In this document: positions 1 to 5,662 of the stretch, one piece after another
Layout: each line of letters opens with the position of its first letter
Position numbering within the stretch: position 1 is the first letter of the stretch
Assembly: GCA_027311485.1 (NCBI GenBank)
Contig: DAICYU010000274.1
Location: 1 to 5,989, forward strand
Reading direction: 5' to 3'
DNA length: 5,989 nucleotides
DNA from: Acetobacteraceae bacterium
Lineage (GTDB): Bacteria > Pseudomonadota > Alphaproteobacteria > Acetobacterales > Acetobacteraceae
Notes under the pieces: model-generated
Told to the model about the DNA's origin: nothing
The model's database searches: none
What the model saw: only the letters and a program-made list of their open reading frames with translations
Program-made: the position numbers and the translations under genes

Positions 1-2
1 CC

Positions 3-863
3 CGCCTGCTGGAGGCAGCCGCCGCCCTGCGCCTGCTGGAACGCCGCGGCGCCGATCGGTTTGGCCTGGGCGTGCTGGGCGCAGCGCTCGCCGGCAATCC
101 GGGCGCGACGGCGATGATCGGACACCACCCGCTGCTGTATGCCGACCTGCGCGATCCTGTCGCGCTGCTGCGCGGCGAGCACCGTGACACCGCGCTCGGA
201 CGGCTGTGGCCCTATGCCGCCGCGGGCTGCAAACCCATCGGCGCCACCGACGTCGCGGCCTACAGCGACCTGATGGCCGCATCCCAGCCGCTGGTCGCCG
301 AGGATATCCTGGATGCCTACCGGCTGGATCGCCACCGCTGCCTTTTGGACATCGGCGGCGGTGACGGCACCTTCCTGACCCAGGTGGCCGCACGCGCCGC
401 ACACCTGAAATTGATGCTGTTCGACCTGCCGGCGGTCGCCGAACGGGCACAGCAACATCTGGCCGGGTCCGGATTGCAGGACCGCGCCCAGGCCTACGGC
501 GGCGACGTCCGCGCCGGCAATCTGCCGCCTGGAGCCGACATCGTATCGCTGGTGCGGGTCATCCACGATCATGACGACCAGGACGCCATGCGCATCCTGC
601 GCTCGGCCTGGAACGCCCTGCCGCCGGGCGGAACACTACTGCTGGCGGAGCCGATGGCGGGAACACCGGCTGCCCCGGGCGTGGAGGCGTATTTCATCTT
701 CTACTTGCTGGCGATGGGCAGCGGACGGCCGCGCCGCATGGAGGAACTGACGCACATGCTGCAGGCCGCCGGCTTCAGCCAGATCCGCGCGCTGCCCAGC
801 CGGCGTCCGATGCTGGTGCGCATTCTTGTCGCGACGCGTGATGAACGCACTGCACAACCGTAA
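3..863 (+). CDS. crtF: Demethylspheroidene O-methyltransferase (CrtF), 5'-truncated by the window edge
   Basis: This is a SAM-dependent O-methyltransferase that methylates the C-1 hydroxyl of acyclic carotenoids in the spheroidene/spirilloxanthin pathway. The frame is open from base 3 with no start, so the N-terminal part lies upstream; CrtF proteins are usually near 380-400 residues and about 286 are visible. The visible part begins in a winged-helix dimerisation region, including a PLLYADLRDPVALLRG-type segment typical of CrtF. It continues into a Rossmann SAM-binding motif, DIGGGDG (348-368), with the acidic FDLP strand end shortly after. The VIHDHDD segment carries the family's likely catalytic histidine (codon 564-566), and PPGGTLLLAEP follows. 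Position directly upstream of bchC matches the conserved crtF-bchC order of purple bacterial clusters. The end at TAA 861-863 is clear. A related methyltransferase is possible in principle, but context makes CrtF by far the best call. Confidence 0.92.
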   Translation, partial: RLLEAAAALRLLERRGADRFGLGVLGAALAGNPGATAMIGHHPLLYADLRDPVALLRGEHRDTALGRLWPYAAAGCKPIGATDVAAYSDLMAASQPLVAEDILDAYRLDRHRCLLDIGGGDGTFLTQVAARAAHLKLMLFDLPAVAERAQQHLAGSGLQDRAQAYGGDVRAGNLPPGADIVSLVRVIHDHDDQDAMRILRSAWNALPPGGTLLLAEPMAGTPAAPGVEAYFIFYLLAMGSGRPRRMEELTHMLQAAGFSQIRALPSRRPMLVRILVATRDERTAQP

Positions 864-870
864 ATCATAG

Positions 871-890
871 TTGACAGTTTAATATGTCAA
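871..890 (+). repeat. Perfect inverted repeat TTGACA-N8-TGTCAA
   Basis: TTGACA (871-876) and TGTCAA (885-890) are exact reverse complements separated by 8 bases. The left arm doubles as the candidate -35 box and the right arm as the left half of the PpsR-like site. There is no T-run after it, so it is not a terminator for crtF. It may be a second operator arrangement or a by-product of overlapping sites. Confidence 0.5.
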
Positions 891-898
891 TCTAGGAT
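871..898 (+). promoter_or_regulatory. Candidate sigma70-type promoter for bchC and downstream genes
   Basis: A perfect -35 hexamer TTGACA (871-876) is followed, after 16 bases, by TAGGAT (893-898), which matches 4 of 6 positions of TATAAT. The stretch is clearly more AT-rich than the genes on either side. It lies just after the crtF stop and about 50 bases upstream of the bchC start. In Rhodobacter the bchC promoter is also a sigma70-type promoter with a TTGACA-like -35 and is repressed by CrtJ/PpsR. The transcription start itself is inferred. Confidence 0.6.
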
Positions 899-902
899 GA
901 CG
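885..902 (+). promoter_or_regulatory. Candidate PpsR/CrtJ operator overlapping the -10 of the bchC promoter
   Basis: TGTCAATCTAGGATGACG fits the TGT-N12-ACA (extended TGTC-N10-GACA) pattern of the aerobic photosynthesis repressor PpsR/CrtJ except for the final base (G for A). The arms are TGTCA (885-889) and TGACG (898-902). The site covers the candidate -10 hexamer, where repressor binding would block RNA polymerase; this arrangement is known at bchC of Rhodobacter. Binding is inferred from pattern and position. Confidence 0.5.
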
Positions 903-918
903 GAAAGCGCAAACCCAA

Positions 919-933
919 TGTCACCAGTTGACA
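919..933 (+). repeat. Inverted repeat TGTCA-N5-TGACA upstream of the bchC ribosome binding site
   Basis: TGTCA (919-923) and TGACA (929-933) are perfect inverted arms with a 5-base spacer, ending at the first base of the AGGAGG Shine-Dalgarno sequence. The half-sites are the same as those in the operator 30 bases upstream, but the spacing (TGT-N9-ACA) is 3 bases short of the PpsR rule. It could be a co-operative half-site cluster, a site for another regulator, or a weak RNA hairpin in the 5' leader. Confidence 0.4.
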
Positions 934-938
934 GGAGG
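933..938 (+). promoter_or_regulatory. Strong Shine-Dalgarno sequence deciding the bchC start
   Basis: AGGAGG lies 7 bases before ATG 946. An in-frame TTG at 928 lies upstream of this site and would place the ribosome binding site inside the gene, so the ATG at 946 is preferred. Confidence 0.85.
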
Positions 939-945
939 TGCGGGG

Positions 946-1884
946 ATGGAAGCGTTAGCCGTTGTTCTGAACAGGCCTGAAAGTCTCTCGGTTGACCGGG
1001 TGCTGCTGACCTCGCCCGGCGAGTCGGACCTGGTGGTGGACATTGCCTACAGCGGCATCAGCACCGGAACCGAGCGGCTGTTGTGGCAGGGGCGGATGCC
1101 TGCGTTCCCTGGCATGGGCTATCCGCTGGTGCCCGGCTACGAGTCGGTCGGCCGTGTGGTTGCCGCCGGCCCTGGCCATCAATCCCGCATCGGCGAAACC
1201 GTCTTCGTTCCTGGCGCGACCTGCTTTGGTGAGATCCGCGGCCTGTTCGGCGGCGCCGCCTCCCGCCTCGTGGTGCCGGCCAGCCGAGCGATGGCAATCG
1301 ATGCGGAATTGGGGGAGCGGGGGATCCTGATCGCCCTGGCCGCGACGGCGCAACATGCCATCGCCGACGGACACCACCTGCCCGAACTGATCGTCGGTCA
1401 CGGCGTGGTTGGGCGCCTGCTGGCCCGCCTCGTGCTGGCGGCCGGCGGCCAGATGCCGACGGTCTGGGAGACCAACCCGGTTCGGCGCGACAGCCCGGAC
1501 GACTATCGCGTGCTGCATCCGGATGAGGACTCCCGCCGCGATTACCGGTGCATTTGCGACGCCAGCGGCGACGCCGGGCTGCTCGACACCCTGATCAGCC
1601 GGCTTGGCCCGGGCGGCGAAATTGTGCTGGCCGGATTTTATGCGGATCGGCTGTCCTTTGCCTTCCCGACCGCCTTCATGCGCGAAGCGCGGCTGCGCAT
1701 CGCCGCGCAATGGCAACCCGCCGATCTGCGGGCTGTGCAGCAGCTGATTGCCCGCCGGGCCTTGTCTCTGGACGGCCTGATCACCCACCGCGTTGCGGCC
1801 GCGAACGCCGCGGCCGCCTACCAGACCGCGTTCACCGATGCGGCCTGCCTGAAAATGATCCTTGATTGGAGAGCCAGCGCATGA
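946..1884 (+). CDS. bchC: 3-hydroxyethyl bacteriochlorophyllide a dehydrogenase (BchC)
   Basis: BchC oxidises the C-3 hydroxyethyl side chain to the acetyl group of bacteriochlorophyllide a, one of the last macrocycle steps, using NAD. The protein is 312 residues from ATG 946, a normal length for BchC. It has the medium-chain dehydrogenase layout: an N-terminal GroES-like domain with the BchC-typical YSGISTGTERLLWQG segment and PGYESVGRVV, then a Rossmann domain with the nucleotide-binding loop GHGVVGR at residues 151-157. The FYADRLSF and ITHR segments near the C-terminus also look BchC-like. Its promoter region lies immediately upstream. The stop overlaps the start of the next gene by four bases (ATGA, 1881-1884), indicating coupled translation. 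In known clusters bchC is followed by bchX, bchY and bchZ; here the follower is a BchX/BchL hybrid. Confidence 0.95.
   Translation: MEALAVVLNRPESLSVDRVLLTSPGESDLVVDIAYSGISTGTERLLWQGRMPAFPGMGYPLVPGYESVGRVVAAGPGHQSRIGETVFVPGATCFGEIRGLFGGAASRLVVPASRAMAIDAELGERGILIALAATAQHAIADGHHLPELIVGHGVVGRLLARLVLAAGGQMPTVWETNPVRRDSPDDYRVLHPDEDSRRDYRCICDASGDAGLLDTLISRLGPGGEIVLAGFYADRLSFAFPTAFMREARLRIAAQWQPADLRAVQQLIARRALSLDGLITHRVAAANAAAAYQTAFTDAACLKMILDWRASA
1868..1873 (+). promoter_or_regulatory. Ribosome binding site for the bchX/bchL hybrid
   Basis: GGAGAG inside the end of bchC, 7 bases before ATG 1881. It favours ATG 1881 over the in-frame TTG at 1866, which would start upstream of this site. Confidence 0.7.
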
Positions 1885-2777
1885 ACGCTCCCTTCGACGC
1901 CGCCTTGTCGCAGCTTCGTTCGGAGGCGGCCATCGAGCCCGACGCCCCGGCGACTGGACCGGTGAAGAAAGAAACGCAGATTATTGCGATCTATGGCAAG
2001 GGCGGCATCGGCAAAAGCACGACGTCGTCGAACCTGTCGGTGGCGTTTTCCAAGCTGGGCAAGCGTGTGCTGCAGATCGGTTGCGATCCGAAGCACGATT
2101 CGACGTTTACGCTGACGAAATGCCTGGTGCCGACGGTGATCGACATCCTGGAGAGCGTGAACTTCCACTCGGAAGAACTGCGGCCCGAGGACTTTGTGTA
2201 TCAGGGCTATAATGGCGTGATGTGCGTCGAAGCCGGCGGACCGCCGGCGGGCACCGGCTGCGGCGGCTATGTGGTGGGCCAGACGGTGAAGTTGCTGAAG
2301 GAGCATCACCTGCTGGAGGACACCGACGTAGTGCTGTTCGACGTGCTGGGCGATGTGGTGTGCGGCGGGTTCGCATCGCCGCTGCAGCATGCCGGGCGGG
2401 CGCTGATCGTCGCCGCCAACGACTTCGACAGCATCTTCGCGATGAACCGCATCGTCGCCGCGATCCAGGCCAAGGCGCGCAACTATGAGGTTCGCGTCGG
2501 CGGCGTGATCGCCAACCGCAGCGCCGCGACGGATCAGATCGACAAGTTCAATGCCCGTACGGGCATGCGGACGTTGGCGCATCTGCCGGAGCTGGACGCG
2601 ATCCGTCGGTCCCGCCTGAAGAAATCGACGCTGTTCGAAATGGAGCCGACGCCGGAAATCGTTGCGGTACAGACGGAATATCTACGCCTGGCGGCCACTT
2701 TGCTCGCCGGAACGGAACCGCTGGACGCACACCCGCTGAAGGACCGCGACATCTTCGACCTGTTGGGATTCGACTGA
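1881..2777 (+). CDS. bchL: Hybrid BchX-BchL: BchX-like N-terminus on a BchL (protochlorophyllide reductase ATP-binding iron protein) body
   Basis: The body is BchL, the nitrogenase-iron-protein-like ATPase that passes electrons from its [4Fe-4S] cluster to BchNB for dark reduction of protochlorophyllide. From ATG 1881 it has 298 residues, a usual BchL length. Walker A GKGGIGKST is at residues 39-47, and GCDPKHDST at 67-75. The likely cluster ligands are Cys127 (GTGCGGY) and Cys161 (DVVCGGF). BchL hallmarks are TTSSNLSVAFSKLGKRVLQ, VNFHSEELRPEDF and the C-terminal KDRDIFDLLGFD. BchX would instead have KSFTLANLS, CDPKSDTTSLLFGG and a longer tail. Yet residues 1-38, with LRSEAAIEPD and KKETQIIAIYGKGG, look like a BchX N-terminus; BchL usually reads KVFAVYGKGGIGKS there. 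Position after bchC is that of bchX, and position before bchM is that of bchL. The body should be a functional BchL; whether the fusion is biological or an assembly chimera is open. Confidence 0.9.
   Translation: MNAPFDAALSQLRSEAAIEPDAPATGPVKKETQIIAIYGKGGIGKSTTSSNLSVAFSKLGKRVLQIGCDPKHDSTFTLTKCLVPTVIDILESVNFHSEELRPEDFVYQGYNGVMCVEAGGPPAGTGCGGYVVGQTVKLLKEHHLLEDTDVVLFDVLGDVVCGGFASPLQHAGRALIVAANDFDSIFAMNRIVAAIQAKARNYEVRVGGVIANRSAATDQIDKFNARTGMRTLAHLPELDAIRRSRLKKSTLFEMEPTPEIVAVQTEYLRLAATLLAGTEPLDAHPLKDRDIFDLLGFD
1987..2021 (+). other. Inferred bchX/bchL recombination (or assembly) junction in the P-loop coding region
   Basis: Upstream codons (through ETQIIAIYGKGG) read as BchX and codons from about 2019 (TTSSNLS) read as BchL. 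Between them lies the P-loop, IYGKGGIGKS, which is nearly the same in both paralogues and could be near-identical in DNA, so the exact breakpoint is not resolvable. The frame is kept. The type of junction is inferred from remembered family sequences, not from an alignment. Confidence 0.7.
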
Positions 2778-3460
2778 TGCCCACACTCACTTACGCAACC
2801 CGCCGCGGCGAACTGCTGCAATATTTCGACCGCACCGCTGTCGAGGCATGGAAGCGCCTGACATCGGATGCACCGGTCAACCGCATCCGCGCCACCGTGC
2901 GCGCCGGCCGGGACGACATGCGGCGCACGCTGCTGTCCTGGCTGCCGGCCGATCTGCATGGCGCGCGAATCCTGGACGCTGGCTGCGGCACGGGTGCCCT
3001 GGCGGTGGAGGCGGCGCTGCGCGGCGCGCAGGTGGTCGCCATCGACCTGTCGCCCACGCTGGTCGGGCTGGCGCAGGAACGGCTGCCGCGGCAGCTCGAT
3101 ATCGACTTTCGTGTCGGCGATATGCTGGATCCCGGCCTGGGTCGTTTCGACTATGTCGTGGCGATGGACTCGCTGATCCATTACCGGCCGCGTGACGTGG
3201 CGCGTGTGCTGGACGGCCTGTGCCAGCGCACCGAGCGGGCGGTGCTGTTCACCTTTGCGCCGCGCACGCCGGCGCTGACGGTGATGCACGCCGTCGGGCA
3301 ATTGTTCCCGCGCGGTGACCGGTCCCCGGCGATCGAGCCGGTCCGCCCGCGCACGATCCGCAAGCTGATCGCCGGCGTGCCGGGCTGGGCCCCGCATCGC
3401 ACGCATCGCGTGGCGCGTGGCTTCTACATCTCCCAAGCCCTGGAGGTGACCCGGTCGTGA
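2777..3460 (+). CDS. bchM: Magnesium-protoporphyrin IX O-methyltransferase (BchM)
   Basis: BchM transfers a methyl group from SAM to the C-13 propionate of Mg-protoporphyrin IX, giving the monomethyl ester, the step before isocyclic ring formation. The product has 227 residues, normal for BchM. An N-terminal helical region contains YFDRTAVEAWKRLTSD (residues 16-31), typical of the family. The class I methyltransferase fold follows, with SAM motif ILDAGCGTG (65-73), the ribose-binding acidic residue Asp90 in VVAIDLS, and the GDM/FDYVVAMDSLIHYRP segment (114-138). The start ATG 2777-2779 overlaps the previous stop by one base (TGATG), and its own stop overlaps the lhaA start. The bchL-bchM-lhaA order is the standard one, which supports the view that everything from the BchL body onward comes from the bchFNBHLM operon. 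Confidence 0.95.
   Translation: MPTLTYATRRGELLQYFDRTAVEAWKRLTSDAPVNRIRATVRAGRDDMRRTLLSWLPADLHGARILDAGCGTGALAVEAALRGAQVVAIDLSPTLVGLAQERLPRQLDIDFRVGDMLDPGLGRFDYVVAMDSLIHYRPRDVARVLDGLCQRTERAVLFTFAPRTPALTVMHAVGQLFPRGDRSPAIEPVRPRTIRKLIAGVPGWAPHRTHRVARGFYISQALEVTRS
3442..3449 (+). promoter_or_regulatory. Ribosome binding site supporting the GTG start of lhaA
   Basis: GGAGGTGA lies within the end of bchM, 7 bases before GTG 3457. It supports the unusual GTG codon as the start rather than a later internal ATG. Confidence 0.75.
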
Positions 3461-4893
3461 ACCCGTTCAATTCCCGGCTTGCCAACAAGTGGATGGGGAT
3501 CGGCACGCGGTTCATGCCGTTCGCCGATGCCGCCACGCCCGAGCTTCCTCTGGGGCGGTTGTTGCGGCTGTCCCTGTTCCAGGTATCCGTCGGCCTGGCC
3601 GTGGTGCTGCTGGTTGGCACCCTGAACCGGGTGATGATTGTCGAGCTTGGCGTGCCGGCATGGCTTGTGGCGGTGATGATCTCCCTGCCGCTGGTGTTCG
3701 CGCCATTCCGGGCGCTGGTCGGTTTCCGGTCCGATACGCACACATCCGCCCTGGGCTGGCGGCGCGTGCCGTACATCTGGATGGGCACGCTGCTGCAGTT
3801 CGGCGGATTGGCGATCATGCCGTTCGCGCTGATCGTTCTGTCAGGCGATTCCAACGGGCCGCCGGTGTTCGGGCATATCGGCGCGGCGCTGGCGTTCCTG
3901 CTGGTCGGCGCCGGCCTGCACACGACGCAGACCGTCGGGTTGGCGTTGGCGACCGACCTGGCACCGCCCGAGGCGCATCCGAAGGTCGTCGCGCTGCTGT
4001 TCATGATGCTGTTGCTGGGCATGGTCGGCGGCGCCGCGACCTATGGCGCGCTGCTGGCGCATTTCTCCGAGGTCCGGCTGATCCAGGTGATCCAGGGGAC
4101 GGCCCTGGCCACGATGGTGCTGAACGTGTGCGCGCTGTGGAAGCAGGAGGCGCGTGATCCGTCCCGCACCGCCCGCAACCGCGTGCAGCCGACGTTCCAG
4201 GAAGCCTGGCAATCGTTCCGTGAGTTGCCGTTCGCCAAGCGCCGGCTGGTCGCCCTGGGCATGGGCACGGTCGCGTTCAGCATGCAGGATATCCTGCTGG
4301 AGCCGTATGGCGGCCAGGTCCTGCACCTGCCGGTGGGCACGACGACCAGCCTGAGCGCGCTGCTGGCTTTCGGCGGCCTGAGTGGCTTCGGCGTCGCGGC
4401 CCGGCTGCTGGGGCGTGGTGCCGATCCATACCGGCTGGCGGCTTTCGGGGCGGTAACCGGGCTGGCCGCGTTCAGCCTGGTAATCTTCGCCGCGCCGTTG
4501 TCGTCCCTGGCGCTGTTCGCCCTGGGCACCGCGTTGATCGGCTTCGGCGCCGGCCTGTTCGCGCATTGCACGCTGACGGCGGCGATGGCCACCGCCCGCC
4601 ACGGTCAGATCGGCCTGGCGCTTGGCGTCTGGGGGGCCGTGCAGGCCTCGGCCGCGGGTTTGGCGGTCGCGGCGGGCGGCCTGATCCGCGACGGTGTCTC
4701 CGCCCTGGCGACGAACGGTTTGCTCGGGCAGGCGATGGCGAACCAGGCCACCGGCTATTCAGTCGTCTATCACATCGAAATTGCCCTGCTGTTCGCGACC
4801 CTGGTCGCCATCGGCCCGCTGGTCCGGCGCACGAGCGTGCCGGGGTTCGGGATCGGCAACCTGACTTCCCATCCGCTGAGTCTTCCGAGGTGA
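3457..4893 (+). CDS. lhaA: Light-harvesting 1 assembly protein LhaA (PucC-family membrane protein)
   Basis: LhaA, formerly ORF1696/F1696, is an inner-membrane protein of the major facilitator-like BCD/PucC family needed for efficient assembly of the LH1 antenna. The 478-residue length fits. The protein is very hydrophobic, with about twelve predictable membrane segments, the first two near residues 38-56 and 66-88. The family signature is well kept: LNRVMIVELGVPAWLV (56-71), APFRALVGFRSD (82-93), GWRRVPYIW (100-108), LLQFGGLAIMPFAL (112-125), and the later GLSGFGVAARLLGRGADPYR stretch. Translation starts at GTG, overlapping the bchM stop by four bases (GTGA), so the two are coupled. In Rhodobacter a puhA promoter lies inside this gene; I saw no convincing counterpart by eye. 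PucC is a close paralogue, but the neighbours bchM and puhA make LhaA the right name. Confidence 0.93.
   Translation: MNPFNSRLANKWMGIGTRFMPFADAATPELPLGRLLRLSLFQVSVGLAVVLLVGTLNRVMIVELGVPAWLVAVMISLPLVFAPFRALVGFRSDTHTSALGWRRVPYIWMGTLLQFGGLAIMPFALIVLSGDSNGPPVFGHIGAALAFLLVGAGLHTTQTVGLALATDLAPPEAHPKVVALLFMMLLLGMVGGAATYGALLAHFSEVRLIQVIQGTALATMVLNVCALWKQEARDPSRTARNRVQPTFQEAWQSFRELPFAKRRLVALGMGTVAFSMQDILLEPYGGQVLHLPVGTTTSLSALLAFGGLSGFGVAARLLGRGADPYRLAAFGAVTGLAAFSLVIFAAPLSSLALFALGTALIGFGAGLFAHCTLTAAMATARHGQIGLALGVWGAVQASAAGLAVAAGGLIRDGVSALATNGLLGQAMANQATGYSVVYHIEIALLFATLVAIGPLVRRTSVPGFGIGNLTSHPLSLPR
4887..4893 (+). promoter_or_regulatory. Ribosome binding site of puhA
   Basis: GAGGTGA at the very end of lhaA, including its TGA stop. 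The GAGG core ends 7 bases before ATG 4898. Confidence 0.75.
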
Positions 4894-4897
4894 TGTC

Positions 4898-5662
4898 ATG
4901 CAATACGGCGCCATAACCGGCTATATCGACGTCGCACAGGTCGCCCTGTACGCGTTCTGGATCTTCTTCGCCGGGCTGATCTTCTATCTGCGGCGAGAGG
5001 ACAAGCGGGAAGGCTATCCGCTGGTTACCGAACGCCCGGGCTACACGCTGCCCGGCTTCCCGCTGCCGCCGAAGCCAAAAGCCTTCCTGTTGGCTGACGG
5101 CCGCACCGTGCTGGCCCCGCGTCCGGAGGAAGTTGAACCTGCGTTTCAGGCACAGCCGGTCGCCATGTGGCCGGGCGCGCCGCAGGACCCGCTGGGCAAC
5201 CCGATGCTGTCCGCGGCCGGCCCGGCAGCCTACGCGCTGCGCGACGACAGGCCTGACATGATGCAGGAATTCCATGCCAACCGCGTCGTGCCGCTGCGTG
5301 TCGCCACCGACCACCACATCGATGAGGAAGGGCCGAACCCCATCGGACACGAGGTCATTGCCGCCGATGGTGTCACGGCTGGCACGGTGGCCGATCTGTG
5401 GATCGACCGCGCCGAAACCTGTGTTCGCTATGTCGAGGTCGCGCTGACCGGCGGCGGCCGGGTGCTGGTGCCGATGCCGCTGGTGAAGGTGGAAACCGGG
5501 GGGCGGGCGTTCGTTGAATCGGTGCTGGCGGTGCAGTTTGCGCCGGCGCCCGGACTGGCGAACCCCGACCAGGTCACGTTGCGGGAGGAGGACCAGATCC
5601 AGGCCTATTTCTCCAGTGGCCACCTGTATGCAACCGCTGACCGCATGGGGCCGCTGCTATGA
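4898..5662 (+). CDS. puhA: Photosynthetic reaction centre H subunit (PuhA)
   Basis: PuhA is the H subunit that caps the L/M core on the cytoplasmic side, stabilises it and provides the proton path to the secondary quinone. The 254-residue length is normal. One N-terminal membrane helix (about residues 12-31, VALYAFWIFFAGLIFYL) is followed by the basic RREDKREGYPL segment. A proline-rich linker leads into a cytoplasmic PRC-barrel domain from about residue 140 (GHEVIAADGVTAGTVADLWIDR). Glu180 in VRYVEVAL sits where Glu-H173 of Rhodobacter sphaeroides takes part in proton transfer; this equivalence is from motif position only. The gene starts 4 bases after lhaA and its stop overlaps the puhB start (ATGA, 5659-5662), matching the conserved lhaA-puhA-puhB order. 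Confidence 0.96.
   Translation: MQYGAITGYIDVAQVALYAFWIFFAGLIFYLRREDKREGYPLVTERPGYTLPGFPLPPKPKAFLLADGRTVLAPRPEEVEPAFQAQPVAMWPGAPQDPLGNPMLSAAGPAAYALRDDRPDMMQEFHANRVVPLRVATDHHIDEEGPNPIGHEVIAADGVTAGTVADLWIDRAETCVRYVEVALTGGGRVLVPMPLVKVETGGRAFVESVLAVQFAPAPGLANPDQVTLREEDQIQAYFSSGHLYATADRMGPLL

Noticed and set aside
864..900. TTGACA/TGTCAA hairpin as a crtF terminator
   Set aside because: The stem is only six pairs, AT-rich, and no T-run follows; promoter/operator roles explain it better.
928..945. TTG at 928 as the start of bchC
   Set aside because: It would place the strong AGGAGG site within the coding region; ATG 946 is 7 bases after it and gives the usual BchC N-terminus.
1866..1880. TTG at 1866 as the start of the hybrid gene
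   Set aside because: It lies upstream of the GGAGAG ribosome binding site. ATG 1881 has good spacing and forms the ATGA overlap typical of coupled genes.
1881..2777. Annotating this gene simply as bchX because it follows bchC
   Set aside because: The body has BchL hallmarks (TTSSNLSVAFSKLGK, CDPKHDSTF, NFHSEELRPEDF, KDRDIFDLLGFD end) and BchL length. BchX would show KSFTLANLS, CDPKSDTTSLLFGG and a longer C-terminus.
3839..3856. TGT-N12-ACG match inside lhaA as a possible PpsR site for puhA
   Set aside because: It is a lone imperfect match without extended arms or promoter elements nearby, expected by chance in coding sequence of this length.
4472..5623. Long antisense open frame opposite lhaA and puhA, and similar minus-strand frames elsewhere
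   Set aside because: They mirror well-supported + strand genes in GC-rich DNA, their translations are rich in Arg, Gln and Pro without recognisable domains, and they have no convincing start context.
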